Source: Saccharomyces paradoxus (lineage: Eukaryota; Ascomycota; Saccharomycetes; Saccharomycetales; Saccharomycetaceae). Taken from it: DNA of 64,000 nucleotides. The position numbers and the translations under genes are program-made. Positions 32,807 to 42,308 of this stretch are shown one piece after another; position 1 is the first letter of the stretch; each line of letters starts with the position of its first letter. The DNA is taken from the NCBI RefSeq assembly GCF_002079055.1, contig NC_047498.1, positions 186,001 through 250,000 of the forward strand, in the 5' to 3' direction. The notes beneath the pieces are model-generated. The model worked only from the letters and a program-made list of their open reading frames with translations, searched no databases and had not been told where the DNA came from.

Positions 32807-33228
32807 TTTTTTTTCTACGTGTTCAGTTTCTTACAGCTTCCGGTCCACATCAATCTTAACTTACCATTGTTTATAGAGGCATTTAAGTTTGTTTTTTTCA
32901 GGTTGTTTGAACTATTAAGGCGCCGGTATTGTCGAATTAACATTTAAGAACAAAAGATTTGCGTAAAGCGACAAAAAAGGGCAAGATTTTGCCCCAGACG
33001 GCGATGCCATTCACGCAGTTATAATAATATTCCGAAAATAAATCATGTGGTATTGTACGAAGCCGGTGTTCATTGATCTCACTAAAATCCTTATTAAAAT
33101 TGAATTGTCCATTAAAAACGTATATATATATATATATATATATATATAAGTAATACTCAGATTACTAAAACTGAAAGGGTAATATGGTCCTCACCATGAG
33201 GCCAAACCGCCAGATTTGGAGGAATTGT
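32807..33228. other. Intergenic, RIC1 promoter and AFB1 3' region
   Basis: 422 bp. It holds a perfect (TA)14 dinucleotide run at 33121-33148 near the AFB1 3' end; this is likely to vary between strains and may serve as an efficiency element for 3'-end formation. No gene seen. Confidence 0.6.
33121..33148. repeat. (TA)14 microsatellite
   Basis: 28 bp of uninterrupted TA dinucleotides downstream of the AFB1 stop codon. Confidence 0.9.
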
Positions 33229-33903
33229 TCAAAGGGCAGCTGCAAGGATCCCAAACAATGCCATTGGGAGATACAAGCTTTTGGCATGGGCACCATTTTG
33301 TGATTGACTAGTGCTAGACGCTGATGAAGAATTTGATGTTGATGTGAGTGTTGCTGTGCTATTTTTATTGTTGGCCTTGGGAATAATGGACTGGCTTGCG
33401 TTAGCTGTCGAGGAAGGAATAGAATTGGAAGCAGAGGATGTTTGGCTGATATAAGAGGAGTTAGTCATGGTGGCCTCTGTCTCATCTGTTATGAAATGTT
33501 GTGGTAGGTATATGGTCGTAGCCGAGGCTTTGTTTAGTAAAGATGTATACCATGGAAAGCCCGTAATAAATGTTTGGAACTGAGTGAAAGGGAAACTCTG
33601 AGCGATATCAGATTGCAAATCTGCCGTCGAGGTCAAGTCAACCATGTGATAATAGTAGTCAGCAACAGCTTGGGGTAGAGTTAGATGGTTCTGCATCATG
33701 TACGAGGTATACTGTGGAAAGGCAGTATCAAAATCGTTTAAAAACTCCATGAAGAACGCCATGTCTGCATCTGCGGCTGCGGACCTGGCAAATGTATCGT
33801 CAGCGGAAGTGGACGTAATAGTCTTTGCACCATAACTATGGCTGACCAAAAGGCTCACTAGGAAAACATTTTTAATGAAGTGGAAAGAGGGAGTAAATAT
33901 CAT
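33229..33903 (-). CDS. AFB1: AFB1 (YLR040C), a-factor barrier protein, TIP1/PAU-type wall protein
   Basis: Secreted protein of MATalpha cells that blunts a-factor signalling (role known in S. cerevisiae). The ATG at 33903-33901 gives 224 aa, the known length. An N-terminal signal peptide (IKNVFLVSLLVSHSYGA region) precedes a domain related to PAU/TIP1 proteins: FMEFLNDFDTAFPQYTSYM, AVADYYYHMVDL and FITGFPWYTSLLNKA, which parallels [11 protein letters not shown] in PAU23. A Ser/Thr/Asn-rich stalk (about 145-200) and a hydrophobic C-terminus (YLPMALFGILAAAL) suggest GPI anchoring. I looked for a Mcm1/alpha1 P'Q site upstream and did not find a clear one. Confidence 0.9.
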   Translation of the reverse strand: MIFTPSFHFIKNVFLVSLLVSHSYGAKTITSTSADDTFARSAAADADMAFFMEFLNDFDTAFPQYTSYMMQNHLTLPQAVADYYYHMVDLTSTADLQSDIAQSFPFTQFQTFITGFPWYTSLLNKASATTIYLPQHFITDETEATMTNSSYISQTSSASNSIPSSTANASQSIIPKANNKNSTATLTSTSNSSSASSTSQSQNGAHAKSLYLPMALFGILAAAL

Positions 33904-34269
33904 TGACACTAATTTTTAGGATGTAACGAGATGTTAAAATCGCTTGATGAGAGATAATAGTCTAGATTGTGATCAAGTAAAGCAAAATAATACGGCATAA
34001 ACTATTCCCGATTGAAGCGTCGTTTTAAATCTTTCAAGCTTTTGAAGTTTCAAACAAAGGCTTGGGTGACAGCAATAAAAAATTTTGCCAGAATTTTTCC
34101 CTATTTGGGCGTTCAATGAAGATAACGTTTGGAATATTAGAACCAAAAAAGAAAAAGGCTTGCAGCGATTAATAATTATACTAATTTTTTATTTATCATA
34201 TTTAAGAATATGGAGAACACGGGTTTTATATTTAGACGCCTGCGAAGATCCTGAACCAAACATAGTTGT
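33904..34269. other. Intergenic, AFB1 promoter and YLR042C 3' region
   Basis: 366 bp. TTTTATATTTA at 34224-34234 matches the 11-bp ARS core, but its flanks fit the extended consensus poorly. No gene is called. The dubious S. cerevisiae ORF YLR041W has no ATG-started counterpart that I can support here. Confidence 0.45.
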
Positions 34270-34755
34270 TTAAGAAAACAAATAAGTGATGGTTTCCAAC
34301 ATTAAAACAAAGTAAAAACATGGCCTGACTGAGCCTACACCTCCTGTGCTTGTACTCGAACTTATTGTATTAGTTGTCTTAGGGCTTGTTGTTTGATTTC
34401 CCGATGAAGAAGGTAGTGACGTTAACTGGGTGACTACAGTAGAGTTTGAGGATTGGTAGTTTATAGATGATACGACGCTGGAAGTTACTTTTGGTAGAGA
34501 TGACGATAAGGAAAAACCTGTGTTATTAGTAGCAGCTAATGAACTAGTAATAATGCCGGAAGAAGTTGTACTTGGAAGATGAAGTAATTGATCGTTAGAA
34601 CTTCCATTGTCAAGAAAGGTGTATTGCACTTTTTGCCCAAAGGCAGTATTTAAGTCTTGAGCATTTGAGTCTGTGAGAAGTTGTGCTTGAACAATGAGGA
34701 TTTGTAGTAGTGCAATAGGAATGAAAGCTAGAGAACCGAATTGGCTTATCTTCAT
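34270..34755 (-). CDS. YLR042C, small GPI-type cell-wall protein of unknown function
   Basis: 161 aa from the ATG at 34755. Signal peptide at residues 1-25 (MKISQFGSLAFIPIALLQIL, then IVQAQ). Residues 60-140 are very rich in Ser/Thr/Asn (SSTSTGG, NQTTSPKTTNTISS) with several N-glycosylation sequons (NTT, NQT class). The C-terminal 18 residues are hydrophobic (PCFYFVLMLETITYLF), preceded by a small-residue stretch (SSTSTGGVGS) that would suit a GPI omega site. The layout is that of a wall mannoprotein. No enzymatic domain is visible and the exact role is unknown to me. Confidence 0.85.
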   Translation of the reverse strand: MKISQFGSLAFIPIALLQILIVQAQLLTDSNAQDLNTAFGQKVQYTFLDNGSSNDQLLHLPSTTSSGIITSSLAATNNTGFSLSSSLPKVTSSVVSSINYQSSNSTVVTQLTSLPSSSGNQTTSPKTTNTISSSTSTGGVGSVRPCFYFVLMLETITYLFS

Positions 34756-35577
34756 AGTAAACTTGTTGACGAGCTATAGAATGGTGTGAGAGAGGGTCAT
34801 AAAAGTAGATTTTCAAGGTTTCAAGTTTTCAAGGTTCTTTACTGGTCAAGATGGCTAATGGGTAGCTAAATATATATACAAAAATGTTTGTTGATGATTT
34901 GTTCATAGTGTTTTCAAAACACCACGAAAAGACATCATTCTTGCATTCTTTTTTCTACAAGATGAATCTATACATCTGAAACTGCGACGCCATTTTTTTC
35001 CGCTGTTCGGGGCATTCTTGGCCAAATCCTCGAGAGAAATAATACGTCAAAAGTAGAAAGGTGGGCTAGACGAAACATGATCATACGTCATAACTGCAGC
35101 CGTGTATGAGTGGGTGGAAATTGTATAAGTAAACAGGTCCTTACTTATAATATTCACGCATGCAATGAAATTCTCCAGATTATGTTGCTTAGGTCTGGCC
35201 AGACGGTTAATGAAATGTTCCAGGGGAAATAGAAACATTGTAACCGGTCTCCGCCAAGCTTCGCCCTTCATACATGCTTGTACAAATACGTAAGGTTGAG
35301 GTTCGAAACTGGGCAACGATTGGACTAAGAGAAAGTGGCCAGGTCCTTCCTGTGTAGAATCAAGTAGATACGTTAGCACAATATGCCCCTTTTTATTTTT
35401 TTCTACGGTGTGTGTTTATATTTCTTGGCACATAGCATTCGGCTGCAAACTTGTAACTTTATTATTAGAACAAGACAGTAATTTCTGTTCCACTTTTGCT
35501 CCACAACTATAAGCAATTTTTTTATTTTTATCAACTGTTGCGTTTTATGGACTACGATAGTGGTACTTGCCTTTCGT
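34756..35577. other. Intergenic upstream of YLR042C
   Basis: About 820 bp of the 1.26-kb YLR042C-TRX1 interval. A 110-codon minus-strand frame at 35047-35379 shows no domain or signal. T-rich blocks lie near 35515-35525. Nothing else recognised. Confidence 0.45.
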
Positions 35578-35594
35578 ATTGTTTATATTTTGTT
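35578..35594 (+). other. Candidate replication origin core (ARS consensus)
   Basis: ATTGTTTATATTTTGTT matches the extended ARS consensus WWWWTTTAYRTTTWGTT at 16 of 17 positions (G in place of the fourth W). AT-rich DNA follows (AATAGCTTTTAATTAATTTT), which could supply B elements. I recall an S. cerevisiae ARS near the corresponding place upstream of TRX1. Activity is inferred. Confidence 0.45.
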
Positions 35595-35645
35595 CGGAAA
35601 AATAGCTTTTAATTAATTTTTCAACATCAGTTAAAGTCTTGTGAA

Positions 35646-35804
35646 ATGCCTATAAAGAAAACAAAGGACAAAATAGAGGTAGATAATTCAAGTGAAAAGA
35701 TTCTATTCCTTACACCAAATTCAACTAAAAACTTTACGAGGTACCACGTAGTTCCGATTGGATCATGTAGTGTTCAAGGACAGTTAAGGGACTGGAATGC
35801 CTAA
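35646..35804 (+). CDS. Candidate small ORF, 52 codons, unknown
   Basis: The ATG at 35646 opens a 52-residue frame beginning MPIKKTKDKIEVDNSSEKIL and ending GQLRDWNA before TAA at 35802. Composition is balanced and protein-like (Lys-rich start, no low complexity), and A at -3 favours initiation. It lies just downstream of the candidate origin, in a stretch with no other gene, 212 bp from the TRX1 3' end. I know no homologue. It may be chance; only conservation of the frame would decide. Confidence 0.2.
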   Translation: MPIKKTKDKIEVDNSSEKILFLTPNSTKNFTRYHVVPIGSCSVQGQLRDWNA

Positions 35805-36015
35805 ATGATCAGAAAAAAACATCTCATTCCTTATTTCAAAATCTATCTCTTGAGTGAACAATTACTTCATCTATCTCCTTAGTTTAAGCGTTATCTGCAT
35901 CCGAGTAAATAAAAAAACGTGATAAAATAATATATAATTCTGTTTTCTCGTCTAAAAAAGGAAAAGTATATATAACAAACACAGTAAAAAAAACAATGTC
36001 GTTCACTGATTAAGG

Positions 36016-36327
36016 TTAAGCATTAGCGGCAATGGCTTGCTTAATAGCAGCTGGGTTGGCACCGACAACCTTTGCAACTTCCTTACCATTCTTGAACAGG
36101 AGCAAAGTTGGCATAGCGGAAACTTCATTTTTTTGAGCAACATCACCTAATTCATCAACGTCCAGTTTGTAGAAATCAGCTTGTGGGTATTGTTCAGAGA
36201 ATTTTTCAATCATTGGAGCAATCATTTTACATGGACCGCACCAAGTGGCGTAGAAATCCACAACAACTAGCTTGTCTTGAGCAATTGCAGAGTCGAATTC
36301 GCTGGCAGTTTTGAATTGAGTAACCAT
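36016..36327 (-). CDS. TRX1: TRX1 (YLR043C), cytosolic thioredoxin
   Basis: Small dithiol oxidoreductase reduced by Trr1. It supplies electrons to ribonucleotide reductase, PAPS reductase and peroxiredoxins, and with Pbi2 helps vacuole fusion. The 103-aa sequence appears identical to S. cerevisiae Trx1. The active site WCGPCK is at residues 29-34, and the cis-proline is in the segment AMPTLLLF near residue 73. The ATG is at 36327-36325. Confidence 0.98.
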   Translation of the reverse strand: MVTQFKTASEFDSAIAQDKLVVVDFYATWCGPCKMIAPMIEKFSEQYPQADFYKLDVDELGDVAQKNEVSAMPTLLLFKNGKEVAKVVGANPAAIKQAIAANA

Positions 36328-36706
36328 TATTCGTATAAAGGTGTCTAGTTTTCTATTGCACTAATGCAACTTTCAAGCCTTTAAAGACTACACAGTGCAA
36401 ACAGTATTCCTTAATCAAGGATACCTCTTTTTCTTCCTCGCTTCCACTAATTCATCGGATTGTTTTTTTTTTTTTGGAAGACATCTTTTCCAACGAAAAT
36501 ACCATACAATATCGTTTAGGAGAATCCCTTCAAACATGGAAAAGAATGGAGCCAGCCTTAAGCCTAATCCAGTCCACCTCAACAGGCCCTCCGACGCCTC
36601 ATCTGATGTTGTCTAAACAAAACCGCAGTAATAATAATATGAACCAATTTATTTTTCGTTACATAAAAATGCTTATAAAACTTTAACTAATAAGAGATTA
36701 AATAGC
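36328..36706. other. Intergenic, TRX1 promoter and PDC1 3' region
   Basis: 379 bp. A T-run at about 36462-36475 may be part of the TRX1 promoter. I did not find a clear Yap1 or Skn7 site by eye. Overlapping chance ORFs at 36395-36616 and 36474-36686 are not called. Confidence 0.5.
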
Positions 36707-38398
36707 TTATTGCTTGGCGTTGGTAGCAGCAGTCAACTTAGCTTGTTCAACCAAGTTTTGTGGAGCATCGAAGACTGGCAACATGATTTCAATCATTCTA
36801 ATCTTAGAGTTGTCGTTGAAAGACTTGTCTTGGGTCAACTTGTCCCATTCACCAGTAGTAGCGACTCTGTGGGTTTCGTAGTCCTTAGCACCGAAAGTTG
36901 GCAACAAGGATAGGTGGTCCCAACCTTGAATTTCGTTGTATTGAGCCTTTGGACCGTGAATCAACTTTTCAATGGTGTAACCATCGTTGTTCAAGACGAA
37001 TAAGTATGGCTTCAAACCCCATCTAATCATAGTGGAGATTTCTTGGACAGTCAATTGCAAAGAACCGTCACCAATGAATAAGATAACTCTCTTCTTTGGG
37101 TCAATTTCTTCAGCAGCGAAGGCAGCACCCAAGGTAGCACCAGTGGTGAAACCAATGGAACCCCATAAGACTTGAGAGATACCGTAGGTGTTGTTTGGGA
37201 AAGTGGTTTGGTTGATACCGAAAGCGGAGGTACCGGTTTCAGCAATAACAACATCACCTTCTTGCAAGAAGTTACCCAATTGGTTCCACATCCATTCTTG
37301 CTTCAATGGAGTAGAGGCTGGGACAGCAGCGTTAGCTGGAGTCTTAGCTGGGACAGAAACTGGCTTGTAACCCTTAGCGGCGTCAGCAATAGTGGTCAAC
37401 AACTTTTGCAAAACGAATTTCATTTGGACACCTGGGAAAGTGGCGTTTCTGATCTTCATGTGGTCAGAGTGGAATTCAACAATGTTCTTGGTCTTGTAAG
37501 AGTAAGAGAAAGAACCGGTGTTGAAATCAGACAACAAAGCACCGACAGACAAAATCAAGTCAGCAGATTCAACGGCTTCCTTAACTTCTGGCTTGGACAA
37601 GGTACCGACGTAAACACCACCATATCTTGGGTGTTGTTCGTCAATGGAACCCTTACCCATTGGGGTGACGAAGGCTGGGAATTGAGTCAAGTCAATCAAC
37701 TTCTTGGTTTCAGCCTTGACGTCGTGTCTGGAACAACAAGCATCAGCTAAGATAACTGGGTTCTTAGCGTCCTTGACCAAAGCCAAGATGGTGTCAATGA
37801 CTTCCTTTTCGGATTCAGCATCGTTTGGCTTCAAAGACATGTCAATTGGAGTTTGCAACAACTTAGCTGGGACGTTCAAGTCAACCAAGTTAGCTGGCAA
37901 ACCCAAGTAGACGGGTCTTTGAGTGACGTAAGTGGTTCTGATACATCTGTCAATTTCAGCTGGAGCGGTAGCAATGTCAGTGATCATAGCAGTGGTTTCA
38001 GAAATGTTGGCAGACATTCTGTGGAAAACAGTGAAGTCACCGTTACCCAAGGTGTGGTGCAACAACAATTGCTTAGCTTGAGCAGAGATGGATGGGACAC
38101 CAACAACGTGCAAAACACCAACGTGTTCAGCGTAAGAACCGGCAATACCGTTCAAAGCGGACAATTCACCGACACCGAAGGTGGTGATGATACAAGACAT
38201 ACCCTTGATACGAGCGTAACCATCAGCGGCGTAAGCAGCGTTCAATTCGTTGGCGTTACCAGCCCATCTCATACCTTCAACTTCGTAGATCTTGTCCAAC
38301 AAGGACAAGTTGAAGTCACCTGGCAAACCGAAAACGGTGTTGACGTTGACTTGCTTTAATCTTTCGAACAAATATTTACCCAAAGTAATTTCAGACAT
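36707..38398 (-). CDS. PDC1: PDC1 (YLR044C), major pyruvate decarboxylase
   Basis: Thiamine-diphosphate enzyme that converts pyruvate to acetaldehyde and CO2, the committed step of ethanol fermentation. The 563-aa length equals the known protein, and the sequence differs from it at about two positions by memory. The catalytic Glu of the PYR domain is in WAGNANELNAAYAADGYARI (E51). The adjacent His pair is in LLLHHTLGNG (114-115). The TPP/Mg motif runs from GDGS near 443 to LNNDGYTIE near 471-477. Very strong codon bias produces long chance ORFs antisense to it (for example 192 codons at 37172-37750). Confidence 0.99.
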   Translation of the reverse strand: MSEITLGKYLFERLKQVNVNTVFGLPGDFNLSLLDKIYEVEGMRWAGNANELNAAYAADGYARIKGMSCIITTFGVGELSALNGIAGSYAEHVGVLHVVGVPSISAQAKQLLLHHTLGNGDFTVFHRMSANISETTAMITDIATAPAEIDRCIRTTYVTQRPVYLGLPANLVDLNVPAKLLQTPIDMSLKPNDAESEKEVIDTILALVKDAKNPVILADACCSRHDVKAETKKLIDLTQFPAFVTPMGKGSIDEQHPRYGGVYVGTLSKPEVKEAVESADLILSVGALLSDFNTGSFSYSYKTKNIVEFHSDHMKIRNATFPGVQMKFVLQKLLTTIADAAKGYKPVSVPAKTPANAAVPASTPLKQEWMWNQLGNFLQEGDVVIAETGTSAFGINQTTFPNNTYGISQVLWGSIGFTTGATLGAAFAAEEIDPKKRVILFIGDGSLQLTVQEISTMIRWGLKPYLFVLNNDGYTIEKLIHGPKAQYNEIQGWDHLSLLPTFGAKDYETHRVATTGEWDKLTQDKSFNDNSKIRMIEIMLPVFDAPQNLVEQAKLTAATNAKQ

Positions 38399-38533
38399 TA
38401 TGATTGATTTGACTGTGTTATTTTGCGTGAGGTTATGAGTACAAAATAAGAATAGAGAAAAGTATACAACAAGAAATATGAAATTAAAGGGAACAAACCC
38501 AAATCTAATTCTAAGGAGAGTGAAAGAACCTTG

Positions 38534-38541
38534 TTTATATA
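38534..38541 (-). promoter_or_regulatory. PDC1 TATA box
   Basis: Read on the PDC1 strand, TATATAAA lies about 136-143 bp upstream of the ATG, consistent with a strongly regulated TATA promoter. Confidence 0.65.
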
Positions 38542-38901
38542 TTTTTTTTTCCTATGCTCAACAAGGACAGCTAGATTCATGCAAAAATGTGCCATCGGCA
38601 TAAGCTGATTCAAAATGAGCTAAAAAAAAAATAGTTAGAAAATAAGGTGGTGTTGAAGATAGCAGGTAGATCAAGACACCGTCTAACAGAAAAACGGGCA
38701 GCGGACAGTATTATGCAATTATGAAGAAAAGTACTCAAAGGGTCGGAAAAATATTCAAACGATATTTGCATAAAATCCTCTGCTGAATATTTCATAGTGA
38801 AAATACCGTAACAACACAAAATTGTGTTCAAAATTCATAAATTATTCATTTTTTCACGAGGCTCATCGCACCAAAAGTCAGAAGAGCATACATAATATTT
38901 T

Positions 38902-38922
38902 AAATGCATAGGTTATGCATTT
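38902..38922. promoter_or_regulatory. ERA-type inverted repeat in the PDC1 promoter
   Basis: AAATGCATA (38902-38910) and its inverted copy TATGCATTT (38914-38922) flank GGT. AAATGCATA is, as I remember it, the ERA element linked to autoregulation and ethanol repression of PDC1. About 505-525 bp upstream of the ATG. Confidence 0.55.
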
Positions 38923-38970
38923 TGCAAATGGCACCAGGCAACAAAAATATGCGTTTACCGGGCGGAGTCG

Positions 38971-39030
38971 GGAAGGAAGCCGGAACCACCAAAAACTGGA
39001 AGCTACACGTTTGAGGAATGTGTGGGTGCA
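38971..39030. promoter_or_regulatory. PDC1 upstream activating region: Gcr1 and Rap1 sites
   Basis: Three GGAAG (CTTCC) Gcr1 cores lie at 38971-38975, 38975-38979 and 38998-39002. Next to them AATGTGTGGGTGCA (39017-39030; TGCACCCACACATT on the PDC1 strand) fits the Rap1 consensus. The Rap1 plus Gcr1 pairing is the standard glycolytic-gene activator. Confidence 0.7.
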
Positions 39031-39349
39031 TCGTGCTTATCTCAAGAAATATAAGGTATGGTATAAGGTGCTAGAGCTTTAAGAATAGATAATAAACGCG
39101 GGGATGTATACACTGAGAAGAAGTTACTTTTATCTTGGTTGTTTACTTTGTACATCAGATCAGCGGAACGCATGTTCACCCAGTCACACGTTGTTACCCT
39201 CACACCAACATGTATGAAACGTTATTTTTAGATATATCATTTGCACGCGTTTTGGCGTGTAGATACATCTCTTTGCATGTGCTCAGGCGTTTTTCCGCTT
39301 GAAGACTATATATTTTATATTGAGTTTATATGTTTAGGGAAACTGCTTC
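39031..39349. other. Spacer between PDC1 UAS and STU2 3' end
   Basis: About 320 bp of AT-rich DNA. It contains the motif CACGCGTTTT near 39246, which has an ACGCGT core but no downstream start nearby. No gene seen. Confidence 0.5.
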
Positions 39350-42016
39350 CTACGTCCTGGTTGTCCCTTCCCGTCTTGATTTAGCCTTCATTTTTTCAAT
39401 TCTGGCCTTTAGGGTAGATGTCACTGCAGCAGCACGTTTATAACTTTCTTCTGATGCAAAACTATCATTAAAATCGAGATCCAAGTCATCGGAGACACTA
39501 CCGATTCCAGTGCCGCTTTTTCTGTACGGCCGTATGTTGAGAGAGTTCACGCGGTGGGGCAAGTCCCCGATGGACTCGCTTGATCTTCTCTCATAGTTGA
39601 CTTCTTCTTTCTTTCTTACGTCTTCCTCCTCTTTAAATGGCAACGCAGAGGATAATGATTTTACTCCATAGTTACTTGACACAGTGGAAGAAGGTATGGA
39701 GTAGGATGAAATTGTACCCATCGACTGCAAATTCGTGTCATTTCGTTTTTTATTTCTATCCAATTCGATCTCCATGTTTCTAAGCTCGTTTTCTAATGAC
39801 ATTACTCTATCAGAGAGTTTATTGACATCAATCTCCTTGGATCTTAATTGGATGTTCTTTTCGTTCAATTTAGACTGTGCCTCCTTTAGTTGTTCTCTTA
39901 GCATTTCGTTCTCTTTAATCATTTCGATTTTATAATTTTCTGTATTATTCATCTTTTCCAGTAGGCTTTGTCTTTCTTTGGTCCATATCATTTCATCGTT
40001 TTGTAGTTTTTGCAATCTGTATTTATATTCTTCAACTAACTTTTCATTTTTGTCTATACTATTAGTTACTACATTTTTTGGCGTTGCTAAAGATTTAGAC
40101 GTTAACAAAACTCTCGATTTGTTGGTACCGGCTACCATTGATGGTTTTGCTGCCAAGGCTATTGACCCTATTGGGTTCACTTTACTTTTGTTGTCATTTC
40201 TCAATGGTGAAGATGCTACCCTCTTTGATGGAAGCACGGAACTTTTTTTCAAAAGAAATTTGTTTTCCATGGACCCAGTTTGTTTATTCACTTCAATAGT
40301 GCTATGGCCACTGCCGCTTGCGATGCTGAAATTTGGTAGCGTTTTGACCGTTTCTTCAATTTTCTTCCTTTTCAAATTATCCAAGTGCTCTAGTGTTTTC
40401 GCAAAGGTATTCATGCCAAATATTTTAATTAGAATGGCAAAACTCTCAAATCCGATCGTTCTTATAGCAGGTTGCGTGTCGTTGACGATGTGAACCACAA
40501 TGGGTACCACTTCATCCTTTAAATATCTTTGTAAAGTTGAGTATCCATCCCTTTGTTCCTTCATGCTTGCATTAAACAATTGCGTACACTCCATTCTGAT
40601 TTGAGGCGTCTTGTGCTTCATATGCTCCAAAATATCTTTCAGCATATCTTCATTGCGTCCATTGGAGACCAGTGGATCGTAATACTTACAAATGGTTAAT
40701 AATGCCTTCCTGATAGCCTCTATCACAGAAGGCTTCTTCTCCTTTGTCCTATCTAACAAGGGAGTAAAGACTAATGAAACATAATCCTTGGAAAACCCTG
40801 GTGTTTTTAGTTTGTCGCAAATTAATTCTACTGATTGGGCGGCTAGTGCAACAGCTTGTATGTTTGCATCTTTCTGGATAATATGCCCATATATCCCCAA
40901 TAAGTTGGAATAATTTTGCGAAGAGCTTTTTAACTTCTTAATCTGCGATAGAACGTTATCCCAAAACTCCTCCAATACTTCTACTCTATCTTTCCATTTG
41001 GACGACGTTATCCTCTCCTGGAATTCCTTAGGCAATTTATCAAGGATTGTTTCTTCTGGTAGCATGCTGAAGGTGTCTATTTGAACTCCACTTTGCTGCT
41101 TTGATGGTGGCATATCTGTTTCCATTCCCATCAATGTATCTCCGTCCCTATCCATCCGATATTCCCCATTATCGTTCGATAATATGGACTTTCTCTTTTT
41201 GGCTTCCTCCTCTTGGCTTCTTTTCTTTTCCAATTCTCTTTTTTCCCATTGGAATAACATCTTCGATGAAGGTGGCTCGTCACCAACTTTTGCGAACAAT
41301 TTATGAAGATCTTTCACTTGAATCGGCTTCAGTTTTTTAAACAGCATCTCCTCTAATAAGTCGCTATTGTTGCCTGTAATCTTATAGATTTCTACAATCA
41401 AATTCATCGTTTGTGATCGAACGTTTCTATCACCATGACCAGCTAGTTGAGGTACATGCTTTAATAATTCTGGTAGGAACGTTTGAACGTTCACATTTGT
41501 GAGCCCGAACGCAGCCATTAATTCATAAATACAATTGACTGCCGCAGCAATTAATTTTGGTAGTTTTTTCTCGAAAAAGGGTATTACCAGTTCCACAGAT
41601 TGCGTAATAGATGTATCAAGACCACAAAGTGAGATTATACAGTCCATCGACTGTGTCTTTGTCGTTGCTCTTGAAGATGTTAAGCCCTTTTCTACAAGCA
41701 GTGGAGTCCACGTTGATATTAAAGTGACATTATGTGAGTTTTTCAAAGACGATGGCGCAAAGGCATCTATTAAACTACTCAAGGCAACGATGGCTTGCTC
41801 TTGAGCGACCACATTAGCATCGGTTATATATTGTGCAAATAATGTGGGGTCCCTCCAGTACATTTGTATGTTATCATCCCTCCTGACGTCACCAACAGAG
41901 TTTTTAAAGAGCTGGTTCAACTCCTTATAAGCTTCTAAACGTGCCTTCCATAACTTGTACGTCAATCGCTCTTCTAGCGGTAACGTGGTATAGTCCACTT
42001 CTTCTTCTCCCGACAT
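39350..42016 (-). CDS. STU2: STU2 (YLR045C), XMAP215-family microtubule polymerase
   Basis: Essential microtubule plus-end polymerase at spindle poles, kinetochores and growing tips. The ATG at 42016-42014 ([20 protein letters not shown]) gives 888 aa, the known length; upstream extensions start only at TTG. TOG1 spans about 1-250 and TOG2 about 315-560, each as HEAT repeats ([23 protein letters not shown]). A basic S/K-rich linker follows. A long coiled coil at about 655-770 ([19 protein letters not shown]) mediates dimerisation, and the C-terminus binds partners. No breaks seen. Confidence 0.97.
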   Translation of the reverse strand: MSGEEEVDYTTLPLEERLTYKLWKARLEAYKELNQLFKNSVGDVRRDDNIQMYWRDPTLFAQYITDANVVAQEQAIVALSSLIDAFAPSSLKNSHNVTLISTWTPLLVEKGLTSSRATTKTQSMDCIISLCGLDTSITQSVELVIPFFEKKLPKLIAAAVNCIYELMAAFGLTNVNVQTFLPELLKHVPQLAGHGDRNVRSQTMNLIVEIYKITGNNSDLLEEMLFKKLKPIQVKDLHKLFAKVGDEPPSSKMLFQWEKRELEKKRSQEEEAKKRKSILSNDNGEYRMDRDGDTLMGMETDMPPSKQQSGVQIDTFSMLPEETILDKLPKEFQERITSSKWKDRVEVLEEFWDNVLSQIKKLKSSSQNYSNLLGIYGHIIQKDANIQAVALAAQSVELICDKLKTPGFSKDYVSLVFTPLLDRTKEKKPSVIEAIRKALLTICKYYDPLVSNGRNEDMLKDILEHMKHKTPQIRMECTQLFNASMKEQRDGYSTLQRYLKDEVVPIVVHIVNDTQPAIRTIGFESFAILIKIFGMNTFAKTLEHLDNLKRKKIEETVKTLPNFSIASGSGHSTIEVNKQTGSMENKFLLKKSSVLPSKRVASSPLRNDNKSKVNPIGSIALAAKPSMVAGTNKSRVLLTSKSLATPKNVVTNSIDKNEKLVEEYKYRLQKLQNDEMIWTKERQSLLEKMNNTENYKIEMIKENEMLREQLKEAQSKLNEKNIQLRSKEIDVNKLSDRVMSLENELRNMEIELDRNKKRNDTNLQSMGTISSYSIPSSTVSSNYGVKSLSSALPFKEEEDVRKKEEVNYERRSSESIGDLPHRVNSLNIRPYRKSGTGIGSVSDDLDLDFNDSFASEESYKRAAAVTSTLKARIEKMKAKSRREGTTRT

Positions 42017-42148
42017 GGCTAACCTCAAACTCCTTAGTAAGAATCCAATGATGTTTCACACTGTAAAAGGTAGCTGATTTTTCGTAGTTTGACAACGCTG
42101 CTTGATTCCTAGGCCCAGTGTCTTCTTTATTCACTCTTTTCATGGGGT

Positions 42149-42183
42149 ATCAAACAAACAAAAACAAAAACAAAAACAAAAAC
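42149..42183. repeat. (CAAAAA)n short tandem repeat upstream of STU2
   Basis: About 35 bp of AACAAA/CAAAAA units 133-167 bp before the STU2 ATG. Probably the poly(dA)-type promoter element of STU2. Confidence 0.7.
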
Positions 42184-42308
42184 GACACGAAAAAATGAAT
42201 ATTCGTAAACTATGATAACTCGGACCATAGTAAAGCCAAGGGAAGATTGACTGGTTATGAATAGTACATAATTTTTTCAAACTATTTAGATGATGACCTT
42301 ATCACCGC

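Noticed and set aside
34224-34234. 11/11 ARS core match between AFB1 and YLR042C
   Set aside because: The extended consensus fails on both sides; the core alone is frequent in AT-rich yeast DNA.
34085-34273. Possible counterpart of the dubious ORF YLR041W
   Set aside because: The frame starts at TTG, is short and shows no coding features.
35285-35300. GGTTCGAA resembling a tRNA B box
   Set aside because: No A box, acceptor stem or cloverleaf can be drawn around it.
35047-35379. 110-codon ORF upstream of YLR042C
   Set aside because: No domain, signal or conserved-looking segment; likely chance in a long spacer.
37172-37750. 192-codon ORF, and others, antisense to PDC1
   Set aside because: Strong codon bias in PDC1 removes stop triplets on the opposite strand; the translation is Ser/Val-rich with no domain.
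39978-40493. 171-codon ORF antisense to STU2
   Set aside because: Entirely within the STU2 frame; starts and ends match no promoter and no domain is seen.
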